Below, in pieces: positions 47,477 to 56,110 of a stretch of DNA of 64,000 bases. This DNA is from Magnetospirillum fulvum (GTDB lineage: Bacteria > Pseudomonadota > Alphaproteobacteria > Rhodospirillales > Magnetospirillaceae). Each line of letters opens with the position of its first letter. Position 1 is the first letter of the stretch. Location of the stretch: contig NZ_FNWO01000015.1 in the NCBI RefSeq assembly GCF_900108475.1, positions 1 through 64,000 of the forward strand. Direction: 5' to 3'. Below the pieces are notes generated by a model that saw only the letters and a list, made by a program, of their open reading frames with translations, searched no databases and was not told where the DNA came from. Both the position numbers and the translations under genes were made by a program.

Positions 47477-48724
47477 TTACCCCAGGGTCTGCTTCATCTG
47501 CTTCTCGTCCAGTTCCTTTTCCCACTTCGACACCACCACGGTGGCGACACCGTTGCCGATGAAGTTGGTCAGCGCGCGGGCTTCGGACATGAAGCGGTCG
47601 ATGCCGAGGATCAGGGCCAGACCGGCCACCGGGACGGCGGGAACCACCGCCAGGGTGGCGGCCAGGGTGATGAAGCCGGCGCCGGTGACGCCCGAGGCCC
47701 CCTTCGAGGTCAGGATCGCGACGCCCAGCAGGGTTGCCTCCTGACCCAGGGTCAGGTTGATGTCGAGCGCCTGGGCGACGAACAGGGCGGCCATCGTCAG
47801 GTAGATGTTGGTGCCGTCGAGATTGAACGAATAGCCCGACGGAACCACCAGACCGACCACCGACTTCGAGCAGCCCAATTTCTCCAGCTTGGCCATCAAC
47901 GGCACCAGCGCGGATTCAGACGACGACGTGCCGAGAACGGTCAGCAACTCTTCCTTGATGTAGACGATGAACTTGAAAATGCTGAACCCGGTCGTCTTCG
48001 CGATCACGCCCAGCACGATCACGACGAACAGGATACAGGTCAGGTAGAAGCTGCCCATCAGCGCCGCCAGCGGCTTCAGGGCCGCGACGCCGTACTTGCC
48101 GATGGTGAAGGCCATCGCGCCGCCCGCGCCGATCGGAGCCAGCTTCATGATGCTGTTCATCATCGCGAAGAAGATGTGCGAGCATTCCCCGATGAAGCGG
48201 TGAACGCCAGCGCCCTTCTCGCCCATCCGGCTCATCGCATAGCCGAACAGGATCGCCACCAGCAGAACCTGAAGCAGGTCGCCCCCGCCGGTAAAGGCGT
48301 CGGTGAAGGTTTTCGGAATGATGTGCAGGATGAAATCGACTGTGCTCTGCTCTTCGGCCAGCTTGGCGTATTTCGCCACCGCCTTGGCGTCGAGCTGACT
48401 GGGGTCGGCGTGGAAGCCGTCGCCGGGACGGATCAGGTTCATCACCACCAGACCGATGATCAGGGCCAGGGTGGAAACCACTTCGAAGTACAGCAGCGCC
48501 TTGCCGCCGACTCGGCCGACCTTCTTCATGTCGCCCGCTCCGGCGATGCCGAGAACGACCGTACAGAAGATCACCGGGCTGATCAGCATCTTAATAAGCG
48601 CGATGAAGCCGTCGCCCAGCGGCTTTAAACTGACACCTATTGCCGGTTCAAAATAGCCAAGGGTGCCGCCACAGACAATAGCAACGAGAACCCAAAAATA
48701 AAGATAACTCATCATCCGTTTCAT
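47477..48724 (-). CDS. dctA: C4-dicarboxylate/proton symporter DctA
   Basis: A 415-residue dicarboxylate/amino acid:cation symporter with about eight membrane helices and two re-entrant loops: [13 protein letters not shown] (the serine-rich HP1), [25 protein letters not shown] split over TM7 and the HP2 [13 protein letters not shown]. It imports succinate, fumarate and malate. ATG 48724 with AGGG 8 nt upstream is preferred over a TTG at 48742. No dctBD genes are nearby. Confidence 0.93.
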   Translation of the reverse strand: MKRMMSYLYFWVLVAIVCGGTLGYFEPAIGVSLKPLGDGFIALIKMLISPVIFCTVVLGIAGAGDMKKVGRVGGKALLYFEVVSTLALIIGLVVMNLIRPGDGFHADPSQLDAKAVAKYAKLAEEQSTVDFILHIIPKTFTDAFTGGGDLLQVLLVAILFGYAMSRMGEKGAGVHRFIGECSHIFFAMMNSIMKLAPIGAGGAMAFTIGKYGVAALKPLAALMGSFYLTCILFVVIVLGVIAKTTGFSIFKFIVYIKEELLTVLGTSSSESALVPLMAKLEKLGCSKSVVGLVVPSGYSFNLDGTNIYLTMAALFVAQALDINLTLGQEATLLGVAILTSKGASGVTGAGFITLAATLAVVPAVPVAGLALILGIDRFMSEARALTNFIGNGVATVVVSKWEKELDEKQMKQTLG

Positions 48725-48782
48725 GAAAATTTCCCTGGCCAAAATTCAAAACCATCGGACGTCATCTTTGAATCGCGCCGAA

Positions 48783-49178
48783 TCAGGCTGCGCGTTCGAC
48801 TTCAACCCCAGCGCTGGCGGCCCCAGCGATCGCATTGGGTTTTTCGACCCGAACCCTGACCCGCCGAACCCGGGGATTCTCCAGACTGGCCGCCGCTATT
48901 TTTTCGGCGAGGGTTTCCACCAGATGCAGATGCCCTGCCTCGACAATGGCGCGAATCCTATGTGCCATTTGTTCGTAGCAGACCACATTGGCCAGATCGT
49001 CGCGCAAGTCATCGACGGGGTCGCAAACGGCGAGATCAAGATTGATTCGCACCGGTTGCCGAAACTGCTTTTCTTCGGCCAAAACGCCAATGCTGGCCTC
49101 CAGCACCAGATCGTGAATGAAGACATGACGCAGACGTCGTTCCGCGACCGCCAGAGGAAACCAGTGAGAGAGAAACAT
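48783..49178 (-). CDS. folB: Dihydroneopterin aldolase
   Basis: A 131-residue FolB/FolX-fold protein: LRHVFIHDLVLEASIGVLAEEKQFRQPVRINLDLAV over the first strands, VVCYEQMAHRIRAIVEAGHLHLVETLAEKIA with the pterin-binding Glu, and VRRVRVRVEKPNAI at the end. It cleaves dihydroneopterin in folate synthesis. ATG 49178 has AAGGG at a good distance. Confidence 0.9.
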   Translation of the reverse strand: MFLSHWFPLAVAERRLRHVFIHDLVLEASIGVLAEEKQFRQPVRINLDLAVCDPVDDLRDDLANVVCYEQMAHRIRAIVEAGHLHLVETLAEKIAAASLENPRVRRVRVRVEKPNAIAGAASAGVEVERAA

Positions 49179-49227
49179 GACACCCTTTCCAAATACGAAA
49201 TAAAAAGCCCTAGCAAAACCGATGACG

Positions 49228-50409
49228 CTAACCTGCTCGGTCAATAACCGAACCAGGGACGGCACGAAGCGCAGGACCGTGATAAGCAACGAGAGGACGG
49301 ATAAAACCGTCTTCATCGATCTGTTCAATGATGTGGGCAATCCATCCGACGATTCGGCCCATCGCGATGAGCGATATGAACATCGGGACATCGAACCCCA
49401 TCAGATAATATGTTGGACCGGTGGGAAATTCGAGACCTGGAAACGCCCCCTTTTCTTTTCGCATGGTCCGTTCAAGACCCTCGGAAATTTCGACCCATTT
49501 GCGGCCGTGACGCAGGGCGGCGACCTCCTGAAAGACCTGCGTCATGATGGGAACACAGGGCTCCTCGCCGCAGCCGATGTCCGCGCCGAACCCCGCCACC
49601 GGACGCCGCCGGGCAAGCGCGTCGCGCACCCACGCCTCGGCGCTGCGCGGATCGCCGATTTCCAGCAGCATCTGCATCACCGCCTGGGCGCCGCCATCTT
49701 GCCGCGCCCCCTTCGACGCGCCGATGGCCGCCCCCACCGCGCCATAAATGTCGGATTGGGTCGAGATGACCACCCGCGCGGCGAAGGTCGATGGCGAGAA
49801 ACCGTTCTCGGCATGAAGGATCAACGCCGTCTCGAAACCGTGAGCGATCGCAGGCGAGGGAATCACGCCAAAGCACATCCAGAAAAAGTTCTCGACGAAG
49901 CCCAGGTCCGGATCGGGCGGGATGGAGTCAAGGCCGCGGTTGCGGCGGTACTCGTATGCCACCACCGTCGGCATCCTGGCCATCAGCGCCAGCGCCCTGG
50001 CCCGAAGGGCGAGAGGCTCATTGATCTCCGCCTCGCCATCCTCGCCGCCGATAACACTGATCGCGGTCCGCAGAACATCGATCGGGGCGCAGCAATCCGG
50101 CAACCGGTCGAGCACGGACCGTGTTCCCCGGCTCAGTCCGCGCACGGCCCGTTCCCGTTCCATGAAGCGGCGGCCTTGTTCGGGATCGGGCAGATCGCCG
50201 TGCCAGATTAGATAGGCAACCTCCTCGAAACGGCATTTGGCAACCAGGTCCTCGACCGGGTAGCCCCGATAGGTTTGCGCCTTTACCTCCTGCCCCCGCG
50301 TGGAAATCGCAGTGGAGCCTCCTCCTCCCCACGCCGTTCTCCGGCCGCCGCCGTTTTGCGCAATCATCGACCGGTTCGCCCTGCGTGACCGAAATGGTGA
50401 GGCGGGCAT
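49228..50409 (-). CDS. Citrate/methylcitrate synthase homologue lacking catalytic residues
   Basis: A 393-residue citrate-synthase-fold protein closest in layout to PrpC: TYRGYPVEDLVAKCRFEEVAYLIWHGDLP, ALILHAENGFSPSTFAARV, IGASKGARQDGGAQAVMQMLLEIGD and MGRIVGWIAHIIEQ. The three residues of the canonical mechanism are missing: GPxHGGAN is GARQDGGAQ, GFGHxVY is GFGADIG, and the LDW/F Asp is Glu (LEFPTG). The oxaloacetate-site AEH is AEN. The frame is intact, so this is a pseudoenzyme or an enzyme of different chemistry. Start uncertain (ATG 50409 or 50367). It is the last gene after the PrpB-like and thioesterase genes. Confidence 0.85.
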   Translation of the reverse strand: MPASPFRSRRANRSMIAQNGGGRRTAWGGGGSTAISTRGQEVKAQTYRGYPVEDLVAKCRFEEVAYLIWHGDLPDPEQGRRFMERERAVRGLSRGTRSVLDRLPDCCAPIDVLRTAISVIGGEDGEAEINEPLALRARALALMARMPTVVAYEYRRNRGLDSIPPDPDLGFVENFFWMCFGVIPSPAIAHGFETALILHAENGFSPSTFAARVVISTQSDIYGAVGAAIGASKGARQDGGAQAVMQMLLEIGDPRSAEAWVRDALARRRPVAGFGADIGCGEEPCVPIMTQVFQEVAALRHGRKWVEISEGLERTMRKEKGAFPGLEFPTGPTYYLMGFDVPMFISLIAMGRIVGWIAHIIEQIDEDGFIRPLVAYHGPALRAVPGSVIDRAG

Positions 50410-50424
50410 CGCCGCTTTGTCGCA

Positions 50425-51321
50425 TCAGACACGGACGTTGCTCGGCTCCCTGTCGATCTGGATGTACTCCTGATGACCGAGCAATTCGTCGAGACGAACT
50501 CCCGAATGCATCCGATCGACGATGCTGGCCTGGCTCCCTTCGATCTGGATCGTCTTCAGCCCGACCTCGGCCGAAGCCATCGCCAGCCGCAACAGAGTGA
50601 CGGGGTAGATCGCCATGTTGATGCCGAGATTTTGTAAGCTGCGGGCGCTCAACAGTTTCGACGGACCGAACTCGCTCATGTTGGCCAGCAGCGGCGTATC
50701 GGGCAGGGCGCGGCGAAGCACCTCGAACTCGCGTTCGTCGGCGACCGCCTCGGCGAAGATCATGTCGGCCCCGGCGTCGAGATAGGCCCGGGCCCGTGCG
50801 ATCACCCCGTCCAGCCCCTCGCTGGCGCGAGCGTCGGTGCGGGCGCACAGCACGAAATCGGAATCGCGCCGGGCCGAGGCGGCGGCCTTGATCCGCCGCG
50901 CCATTTCGGCGGCCCCGACCAGTACCGTCGCGGCGGGAACACCGCTTCGGTTCGGACCGACCCGGTCCTTGATATGACATCCGGCCAGCCCGAGATCTTC
51001 CAGCATCCGGATCGTGCGGACGACGTTAATCGCCTCGCCGAATCCGCTTTCGACGTCGATCAGGCTCGGCAGATCGGTGACGCGGGCGATCTGATGGCCG
51101 CGCTGGGCCACTTCGGACAAGGTGGCAAGCCCAAGATCGGGCAGACCGAGATCGGCCGACAGCACCGTGCCCGAGATATAAATCCCGTCAAAGCCCTGCT
51201 CCTCGATCAGCAGCGCCGACAGCGGCGAAAACGCGCCGGGAAAACGTTGCAGCTTGCCCGAGGCGAGACCGGCGCGGAAGGCGAGACGTTTGTCGTTGGC
51301 GGATAGGTTAGCGTGCAGCAT
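50425..51321 (-). CDS. PrpB/isocitrate lyase family protein with altered active site
   Basis: A 298-residue TIM-barrel protein of the isocitrate lyase/PEP mutase family, PrpB-like along its length (LPDLGLATLSEV, DFVLCARTDARASEGLDGVIARA split over strands, ANMSEFG, IYPVTLLRLAM). Hallmark positions are changed: the catalytic KRCGH motif reads NRSGV, the metal-site DAD reads DVE, and the IED that precedes the loop reads IKD. Methylisocitrate cleavage is therefore doubtful. Its ATG shares one base with the thioesterase stop (TGATG), and the citrate-synthase-like gene follows after 15 bp. Confidence 0.85.
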   Translation of the reverse strand: MLHANLSANDKRLAFRAGLASGKLQRFPGAFSPLSALLIEEQGFDGIYISGTVLSADLGLPDLGLATLSEVAQRGHQIARVTDLPSLIDVESGFGEAINVVRTIRMLEDLGLAGCHIKDRVGPNRSGVPAATVLVGAAEMARRIKAAASARRDSDFVLCARTDARASEGLDGVIARARAYLDAGADMIFAEAVADEREFEVLRRALPDTPLLANMSEFGPSKLLSARSLQNLGINMAIYPVTLLRLAMASAEVGLKTIQIEGSQASIVDRMHSGVRLDELLGHQEYIQIDREPSNVRV

Positions 51322-51719
51322 CAGATAGCCCCCGCTTGGGACGCCGCGGCAACAGACGGCAGCGGCACGGGACGACCGGCGGCATCGACCGCGACCATGA
51401 CGAAATGCCCCGTCACGGCAACCTGTCGTTCTGGCCCGGCCGGAGACTCGGCATGCATCTCGACGGCAACGCCGAGAGACGTGCGGCCGGTCCGTTCAAC
51501 ACGGGCCACCAATTCGACCATTTGCCCGACCCGAACCGGAGCATGGAAATCGACTCGTTCCGACGCCGCCATCACCACCGGATGACGGGTGGCCCTACTG
51601 GCGGCAACGAAGGCCGCCTTGCCCATCAAGGCCAGGGCTGTGCCGCCGAACAGCGTGCCGTAATGATTGGCCTGCTCGGGAAAGATCATCTCCACGAACC
51701 GGCTTTCTTCTTCTGCCAT
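51321..51719 (-). CDS. YciA-type single-hotdog acyl-CoA thioesterase
   Basis: A 132-residue hotdog protein: [32 protein letters not shown], then VVMAASERVDFHAPVRVGQMVELVARVERTGRTSLGV across the second and third strands. It resembles the first half of the double-hotdog protein at 46588-47367. It is the first gene of the leftward operon with the PrpB- and PrpC-like genes, so its substrate may be a product or drain of that pathway. The promoter region is shared with the divergent DUF2083 regulator. Confidence 0.88.
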   Translation of the reverse strand: MAEEESRFVEMIFPEQANHYGTLFGGTALALMGKAAFVAASRATRHPVVMAASERVDFHAPVRVGQMVELVARVERTGRTSLGVAVEMHAESPAGPERQVAVTGHFVMVAVDAAGRPVPLPSVAAASQAGAI

Positions 51720-51850
51720 CACTGTTTCGCTCCGACTGAGGGGACTGGAACAAGCCCTCTTGCCTGCACCGCGTCTATTTGCAATCCTACGCAGATTCAA
51801 AGGGATGAAAACGCCTAAAGAGGCGTAAAATTGCCAGTGATGGCCAATGG

Positions 51851-51870
51851 ATTTGCAAATCTTTGCGAAG
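51851..51870. promoter_or_regulatory. TTTGCAAA palindrome, probable autoregulatory site
   Basis: ATTTGCAAAT is a perfect 10-bp palindrome followed directly by CTTTGCGAAG, an imperfect second copy, 13 bp before the regulator start. A further TTTGC lies at 51778. TTTGCAAA-type sites are what I recall for RamB/PrpR regulators of this domain family, so this fits self-control and control of the divergent operon. Confidence 0.6.
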
Positions 51871-51883
51871 GACAAGGGCGCGG

Positions 51884-53299
51884 ATGAAAAAAACGTTCAT
51901 GGGCCCCCGGATTCAAAGACTGCGCGAGGATCTCGGCCTTAGTCAGGCCGAACTGGCGCGTCGACTCGGCTTGTCGGCCAGCTACCTCAACCAGATCGAA
52001 CGCAACCAACGCCCCTTAACCGTGGCTGTCCTGGTGCGGATCAACGCGACCCTCGGCATCGACGTACAGATGTTCTCCGAGGAAGAAGAGGCCCGCCTGG
52101 TGGCAGATCTGCGTGAAGCCTTGGGCGAAAATGGCGGTGAGGAGGCGATCCCGCTCGGCGACATAAAAAGCCTCGCCACCAATATGCCGCGCATTGGCCG
52201 TGCTCTGGTGGCGTTGCATCGCCGCTCTCAGGCGGCAGAGGAGCGGTTGGCGGCCATGGCGACCCCGCCAGGCGCCCCAGGCGGATTCCCCCCGATGCGA
52301 CGACCGATGCCCTACGAGGAGGTCCGCGACTTCTTCTACCACCGACATAACTATGTCGCCGAACTGGACGAAGCCGCGGAACAAATGGTGGAACAGGAAG
52401 GACTGAAACCAGGGACCATGGAAATCGGGCTGGAGCGGCTGTTGCGCGACCGCCACGGCGTCACCGTCGCCTGGGCCGAAACCGAGGCGACCAGCGTCAA
52501 CCGAAGCTACGATTCTGACCGCCGCGTACTCAGCCTGTCACGAGTCCTTTCCTCGGGTCAGCGGGCTTTTCAACTGGCGACCCAACTGGCCTTCCTCGAT
52601 CAGGCCCCCCTGATCGACCGGCTTACCGAATGCCCGCAGCTTCCGGGTCCCGATTCCCGCGCCCTGGCCCGGATCGGGCTCGCGAATTACTTCGCGGGCG
52701 CGGTGCTGTTGCCCTATACCCGGTTTCTCGCCGCAGCCGAAGGCCTCGCCTACGATATCGATCTGCTCGGGCTGCGCTTCGGTGTCGGATTCGAGACGGT
52801 GTGTCATCGCCTGTCCACCCTACAACGGGCCGAGGCGCGCGGAGTCCCGTTCTTCTTCGTCCGGGTTGATCGCGCCGGCAACATCTCGAAACGTCAATCG
52901 GCGACTGATTTTCACTTTTCACGAGTAGGCGGCACCTGTCCGTTGTGGAATGTCTACGAAGCCTTCACCCATCCCGGCCGGATCGTCACCCAAATGGCGG
53001 CGATGCCCGACGGCCGCACCTATCTGTGGATCGCCCGCACCGTCGATCACAGCCGCACCGGCTTTGGCACCCCGGGGAAAACCTTCGCGATCGGGCTGGG
53101 CTGCGATCTGCGCCACGCGGGCAAGTTGATCTATGCACGCGGTCTCGACCTCGCCCACCCCGAAGCAGCCATCCCGATCGGCGCGGGCTGCAAGGTGTGC
53201 GAACGCCCGTCTTGCCCCCAGCGCGCCTTCCCTCCGCTTGGCCGCACGGTGAGAATCGATGAACACCACAGCGCGTTTGACCCCTATCCCGCCCGGTAG
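51884..53299 (+). CDS. XRE/DUF2083 short-chain fatty acid regulator (PrpR/RamB type)
   Basis: A 471-residue regulator. Residues 5-65 are an XRE HTH (RIQRLREDLGLSQAELARRLGLSASYLNQIERNQRPL over two helices); then an ImmA/DUF955-like middle (QLATQLAFL, RIGLANYFAGAVLLPY) and a C-terminal DUF2083 domain with GGTCPLWN, then GCKVCERPSCPQRAFPPLGR, the Cys set that binds 4Fe-4S in mycobacterial PrpR. The family senses acyl-CoAs and controls methylcitrate or glyoxylate genes. It is divergent from the PrpB/PrpC-like operon, its probable target. Confidence 0.92.
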   Translation: MKKTFMGPRIQRLREDLGLSQAELARRLGLSASYLNQIERNQRPLTVAVLVRINATLGIDVQMFSEEEEARLVADLREALGENGGEEAIPLGDIKSLATNMPRIGRALVALHRRSQAAEERLAAMATPPGAPGGFPPMRRPMPYEEVRDFFYHRHNYVAELDEAAEQMVEQEGLKPGTMEIGLERLLRDRHGVTVAWAETEATSVNRSYDSDRRVLSLSRVLSSGQRAFQLATQLAFLDQAPLIDRLTECPQLPGPDSRALARIGLANYFAGAVLLPYTRFLAAAEGLAYDIDLLGLRFGVGFETVCHRLSTLQRAEARGVPFFFVRVDRAGNISKRQSATDFHFSRVGGTCPLWNVYEAFTHPGRIVTQMAAMPDGRTYLWIARTVDHSRTGFGTPGKTFAIGLGCDLRHAGKLIYARGLDLAHPEAAIPIGAGCKVCERPSCPQRAFPPLGRTVRIDEHHSAFDPYPAR

Positions 53300-53410
53300 C
53301 TCTTCCCCCCTCCGGGCCATAGCGGCACCGTCAGCCGGACAATCCGCGGCTTCGCGAGCAAAATGGGTCTATAATCTATTAGGTGACAAAAACAGGCGTG
53401 GGTGATACAA

Positions 53411-53590
53411 CATATTGGTATACGGTTCTTCGCGGCATCCGCCCGAAGCTAAGAGGGAAGCCGGTGTGAAACCGGCGCTGCCCCCGCAACTGTCAGCGGC
53501 GAGCAACCTCCGCAAACGCCACTGGGGTTTCCCGGGAAGGCAGGAGACGTTGTCACGACCCGCGAGCCAGGAGACCTGCCGTAGCGTTGA
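53411..53590 (+). ncRNA. Cobalamin riboswitch
   Basis: The conserved core is readable in order: GAAGCTAAGAGGGAAGCCGG, TGTGAAACCGGCGCTGCCCC, CGCAACTGTCAGCGG, GCCACTGG, GGGAAGGC and the B12 box AGCCAGGAGACCTGCC at 53565-53580. A TATAAT lies 40 bp upstream at 53370-53375. It precedes the class I ribonucleotide reductase genes, so B12 should switch them off in favour of a B12-dependent class II enzyme elsewhere in the genome; such regulation is established in other bacteria. About 120 nt of leader follow before the first reading frame. Confidence 0.92.
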
Positions 53591-53710
53591 TGATCGTCCG
53601 CGGGCGGGGTGTCCCGATGGAGTGCCGATCCGGAAATGACATTACGTCTTGTCTGTCCGGACCTGTGTTCCTGTCTTTGCCCCCTCGCCACAGCAAGACA
53701 GGAGAACCCG

Positions 53711-53909
53711 GTGCCTGCCGCCCTCCCCCCGTGCCATTCGATTCTGAAGCGAAGCGGCCTCACCGTTCCGTTCGGCCTCAACAAAATCCGCTCCGCGATC
53801 CTGCGCGTCGGCAAGTGCCACCACCGAACTCGACGCTGGCGAAGCCTTGCCGCCGTCTCTCCGTTTGTCGATCAACCGCCCCATATCGAGCCGTTCCCCT
53901 GCCTCCTGA
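53711..53909 (+). pseudogene. Frameshifted ATP-cone remnant
   Basis: A GTG with AGGAG 6 nt upstream opens a frame reading SILKRSGLTVPFGLNKIRSAILR, the start of an ATP-cone (the allosteric domain of ribonucleotide reductases and NrdR). Near 53810 the similarity jumps to the +1 frame (ATTELDAGEA, compare typical ATGEFD-x-AEA) and stops at TGA 53907. The main NrdA downstream has no ATP-cone, so this looks like a detached and broken one. The original frame stays open and would continue into the next gene. Confidence 0.5.
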
Positions 53910-53926
53910 CCCGAAAGGATTGGTCC

Positions 53927-54124
53927 GTGAATCACATTCCGTCCACAACCGCCTGCGACGCCGCCTTGGAACTGCGCGACGACGAGCGTCAGCCCTGCGA
54001 AATCTGGACTCGGGTGATGGGCTATCACCGCCCGTTGGCTTCGTTCAATAAAGGCAAGCAGGGAGAATTCGCCGAACGCCTCTACTTCTCAGAATCGCGC
54101 TGCGGCACCTCCGCCTGCCACTAG
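53927..54124 (+). CDS. Small NrdD C-terminus-like protein
   Basis: A 65-residue protein from a GTG with AAGGA 8 nt upstream. The segment CEIWTRVMGYHRPLASFNKG, then KQGEFAERLYFSE, matches the C-terminal zinc/glycyl-radical end region of anaerobic NrdD without the rest of the enzyme, and it ends CGTSACH. Small stand-alone proteins of this kind are found before class I nrdA in other proteobacteria. The function is unknown; a redox or zinc role with NrdA is possible. It lies 63 bp before nrdA and downstream of the riboswitch. Confidence 0.65.
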   Translation: MNHIPSTTACDAALELRDDERQPCEIWTRVMGYHRPLASFNKGKQGEFAERLYFSESRCGTSACH

Positions 54125-54187
54125 GATTCATCGCCTCTGGCGGGGCGATGCCCCGTCCTCTTCCACCCCGACCTTGGGAGATGCCAG

Positions 54188-56110
54188 ATGCCTGAGCTTG
54201 CCTACGACATAGACCACAATGGTCATCTGGTGCCGCTGGCGCGGTTCCCCGGGACACCTGTGGCCGATCTCCCACCGCCGAAACAACTCGCCCAACCGAT
54301 CCCGCCCGTGGCGTCAGTCCTCCAGCCGGTCGAGGTGCACATAGATCGTGGCCGGGATGACCTGCTCACGCCTTTCGGCAAAGCGACATTGCAGGACCGC
54401 TACCTCCTTCCGGGCGAAAGCTTCCAGGAAATGTTTGCCCGCGTGGCCTGCGCCTTTGCCGACGGCAAGGAACATGCCCAACGTCTGTATGATGCGATGT
54501 CGCGTCTGTGGTTCATGCCGGCAACGCCGATCCTGTCCAACGGCGGCACGTCTCGCGGACTGCCTATTTCCTGCTTTCTCAACACAGTGTCGGACTCGTT
54601 GGACGGCATTGTCGGGACCTGGAACGAAAACGTGGCCCTCGCCTCCAATGGCGGCGGCATCGGCACCTATTGGGGCAATGTCCGCTCCATCGGAGAGCCG
54701 GTGAAGGGGAGCGGGGTAACGTCCGGCATTATCCCCTTCATTCACGTGATGGACGGCCTGACGCTGGCGATCAGCCAAGGCAGTCTGCGCCGCGGCTCGG
54801 CCGCCTGCTATCTCGACATCCACCATCCGGAGATCGAGGAGTTCCTGGAAATCCGCAAGGCCTCGGGTGATTTCAATCGAAAAGGCTTAAATCTGCACCA
54901 CGGCATCAACGTCACCGACGCCTTCATGGAGGCTGTGAGAACCAACGCCCCCTTCTCTCTTGTCAGCCCCAAAACGGGCACAGCTCTGCGCGAGGTGAAC
55001 GCCCGCCAGCTCTGGCAGCGCATCCTGGAAACCCGGATGCACACAGGCGAACCCTATCTTCTGTTCATCGACAGCGTGAACAAGACCCTCCCCAAACACC
55101 AACGTGAACTGGGTCTGAAGGTCACCAGTTCCAATCTGTGCAGCGAGATCGTGCTGCCCACCGGCGCCGATCACCTGGGCAACGAGCGCACAGCCGTCTG
55201 CTGCCTGTCATCCCTGAACCTGGAAACCTGGGCCCAGTGGCAGGGCGAGCCCAGATTGGTCGAAGATATCCTCCGCATGCTGGACAATGTCTTGACCCAC
55301 TTCATCAACGCGGCCCCCGACAGCATGGAACGCGCCCGCTATTCCGCGCTACGCGAACGCTCGGTGGGCCTGGGCATCATGGGCTTCCACTCTTTTCTGC
55401 AAGCGCGCGGGATTCCCTTTGAAAGCGCGTTGGCCAAGTCTTGGAACTTGAAGATCTTCCGCAAGCTCCGGCGGGAGGCGGACGCGGCCTCCGTCCGTCT
55501 GGCGGTGGAGCGCGGCCCTTGCCTCGACGCGCAGGAGCGAGGAATGAAGGCTCGCTTCAGCCACAAAATCGCGATCGCCCCCACCGCCAGCATCAGCATC
55601 ATCTGTGGTGGCACCAGTGCCTGTGTCGAACCCATTCCAGCCAACGTCTATAACCACAAGACCCTGTCCGGCGCCTTCGTCGTGCGCAACCCCCACCTGG
55701 GCCGCCTCCTGGCCGAAAAGGGACTCGACACGCCGGAAACGTGGCAATCCATCGTGGAGCATGAAGGTTCGGTTCAGCATCTGGACGGCCTGAGCCAAGA
55801 CGAGAAAGCGGTGTACCGCACGGCATTTGAGATTGACCAACGCTGGATCATCGATCTCGCGGCCGACCGCACTCCCTTCATCTGCCAGAGTCAATCTCTG
55901 AACCTCTACCTGCCGGCCGACATCGACAAATGGGACCTGCACATGCTGCATTGGACCGCCTGGAAGCGTGGGATCAAGAGCCTGTACTACTGCCGATCCA
56001 AATCCATCAACCGCGCCGCCGTGGCGGGACGACTTGACCGCGCGCCAGTCGATACCGGCACGCCTCCGACGATCCGCACAGATTACGAGGAGTGTTTGGC
56101 ATGCCAATGA
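54188..56110 (+). CDS. nrdA: Class I ribonucleotide reductase, large subunit
   Basis: A 640-residue catalytic subunit. ATG 54188 has GGGAG 7 nt upstream. Active-site cysteines are in GLPISCFLNT and ERTAVCCLSSLNL, the radical site Asn-Cys-Glu in SSNLCSEIVLPT, the radical-transfer tyrosines in KSLYYCRSKS and the reducing pair at the C-terminus (ECLACQ). It lacks the about 90-residue N-terminal ATP-cone of E. coli NrdA, so dATP inhibition through that site is not expected. It reduces ribonucleotides with NrdB and is under the cobalamin riboswitch. Confidence 0.95.
   Translation: MPELAYDIDHNGHLVPLARFPGTPVADLPPPKQLAQPIPPVASVLQPVEVHIDRGRDDLLTPFGKATLQDRYLLPGESFQEMFARVACAFADGKEHAQRLYDAMSRLWFMPATPILSNGGTSRGLPISCFLNTVSDSLDGIVGTWNENVALASNGGGIGTYWGNVRSIGEPVKGSGVTSGIIPFIHVMDGLTLAISQGSLRRGSAACYLDIHHPEIEEFLEIRKASGDFNRKGLNLHHGINVTDAFMEAVRTNAPFSLVSPKTGTALREVNARQLWQRILETRMHTGEPYLLFIDSVNKTLPKHQRELGLKVTSSNLCSEIVLPTGADHLGNERTAVCCLSSLNLETWAQWQGEPRLVEDILRMLDNVLTHFINAAPDSMERARYSALRERSVGLGIMGFHSFLQARGIPFESALAKSWNLKIFRKLRREADAASVRLAVERGPCLDAQERGMKARFSHKIAIAPTASISIICGGTSACVEPIPANVYNHKTLSGAFVVRNPHLGRLLAEKGLDTPETWQSIVEHEGSVQHLDGLSQDEKAVYRTAFEIDQRWIIDLAADRTPFICQSQSLNLYLPADIDKWDLHMLHWTAWKRGIKSLYYCRSKSINRAAVAGRLDRAPVDTGTPPTIRTDYEECLACQ

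Noticed and set aside
53642-54028. Leftward and other-frame proteins inside the nrd leader
   Set aside because: They overlap the riboswitch-controlled leader and show no family similarity; the ATP-cone and NrdD-tail frames explain the region better.
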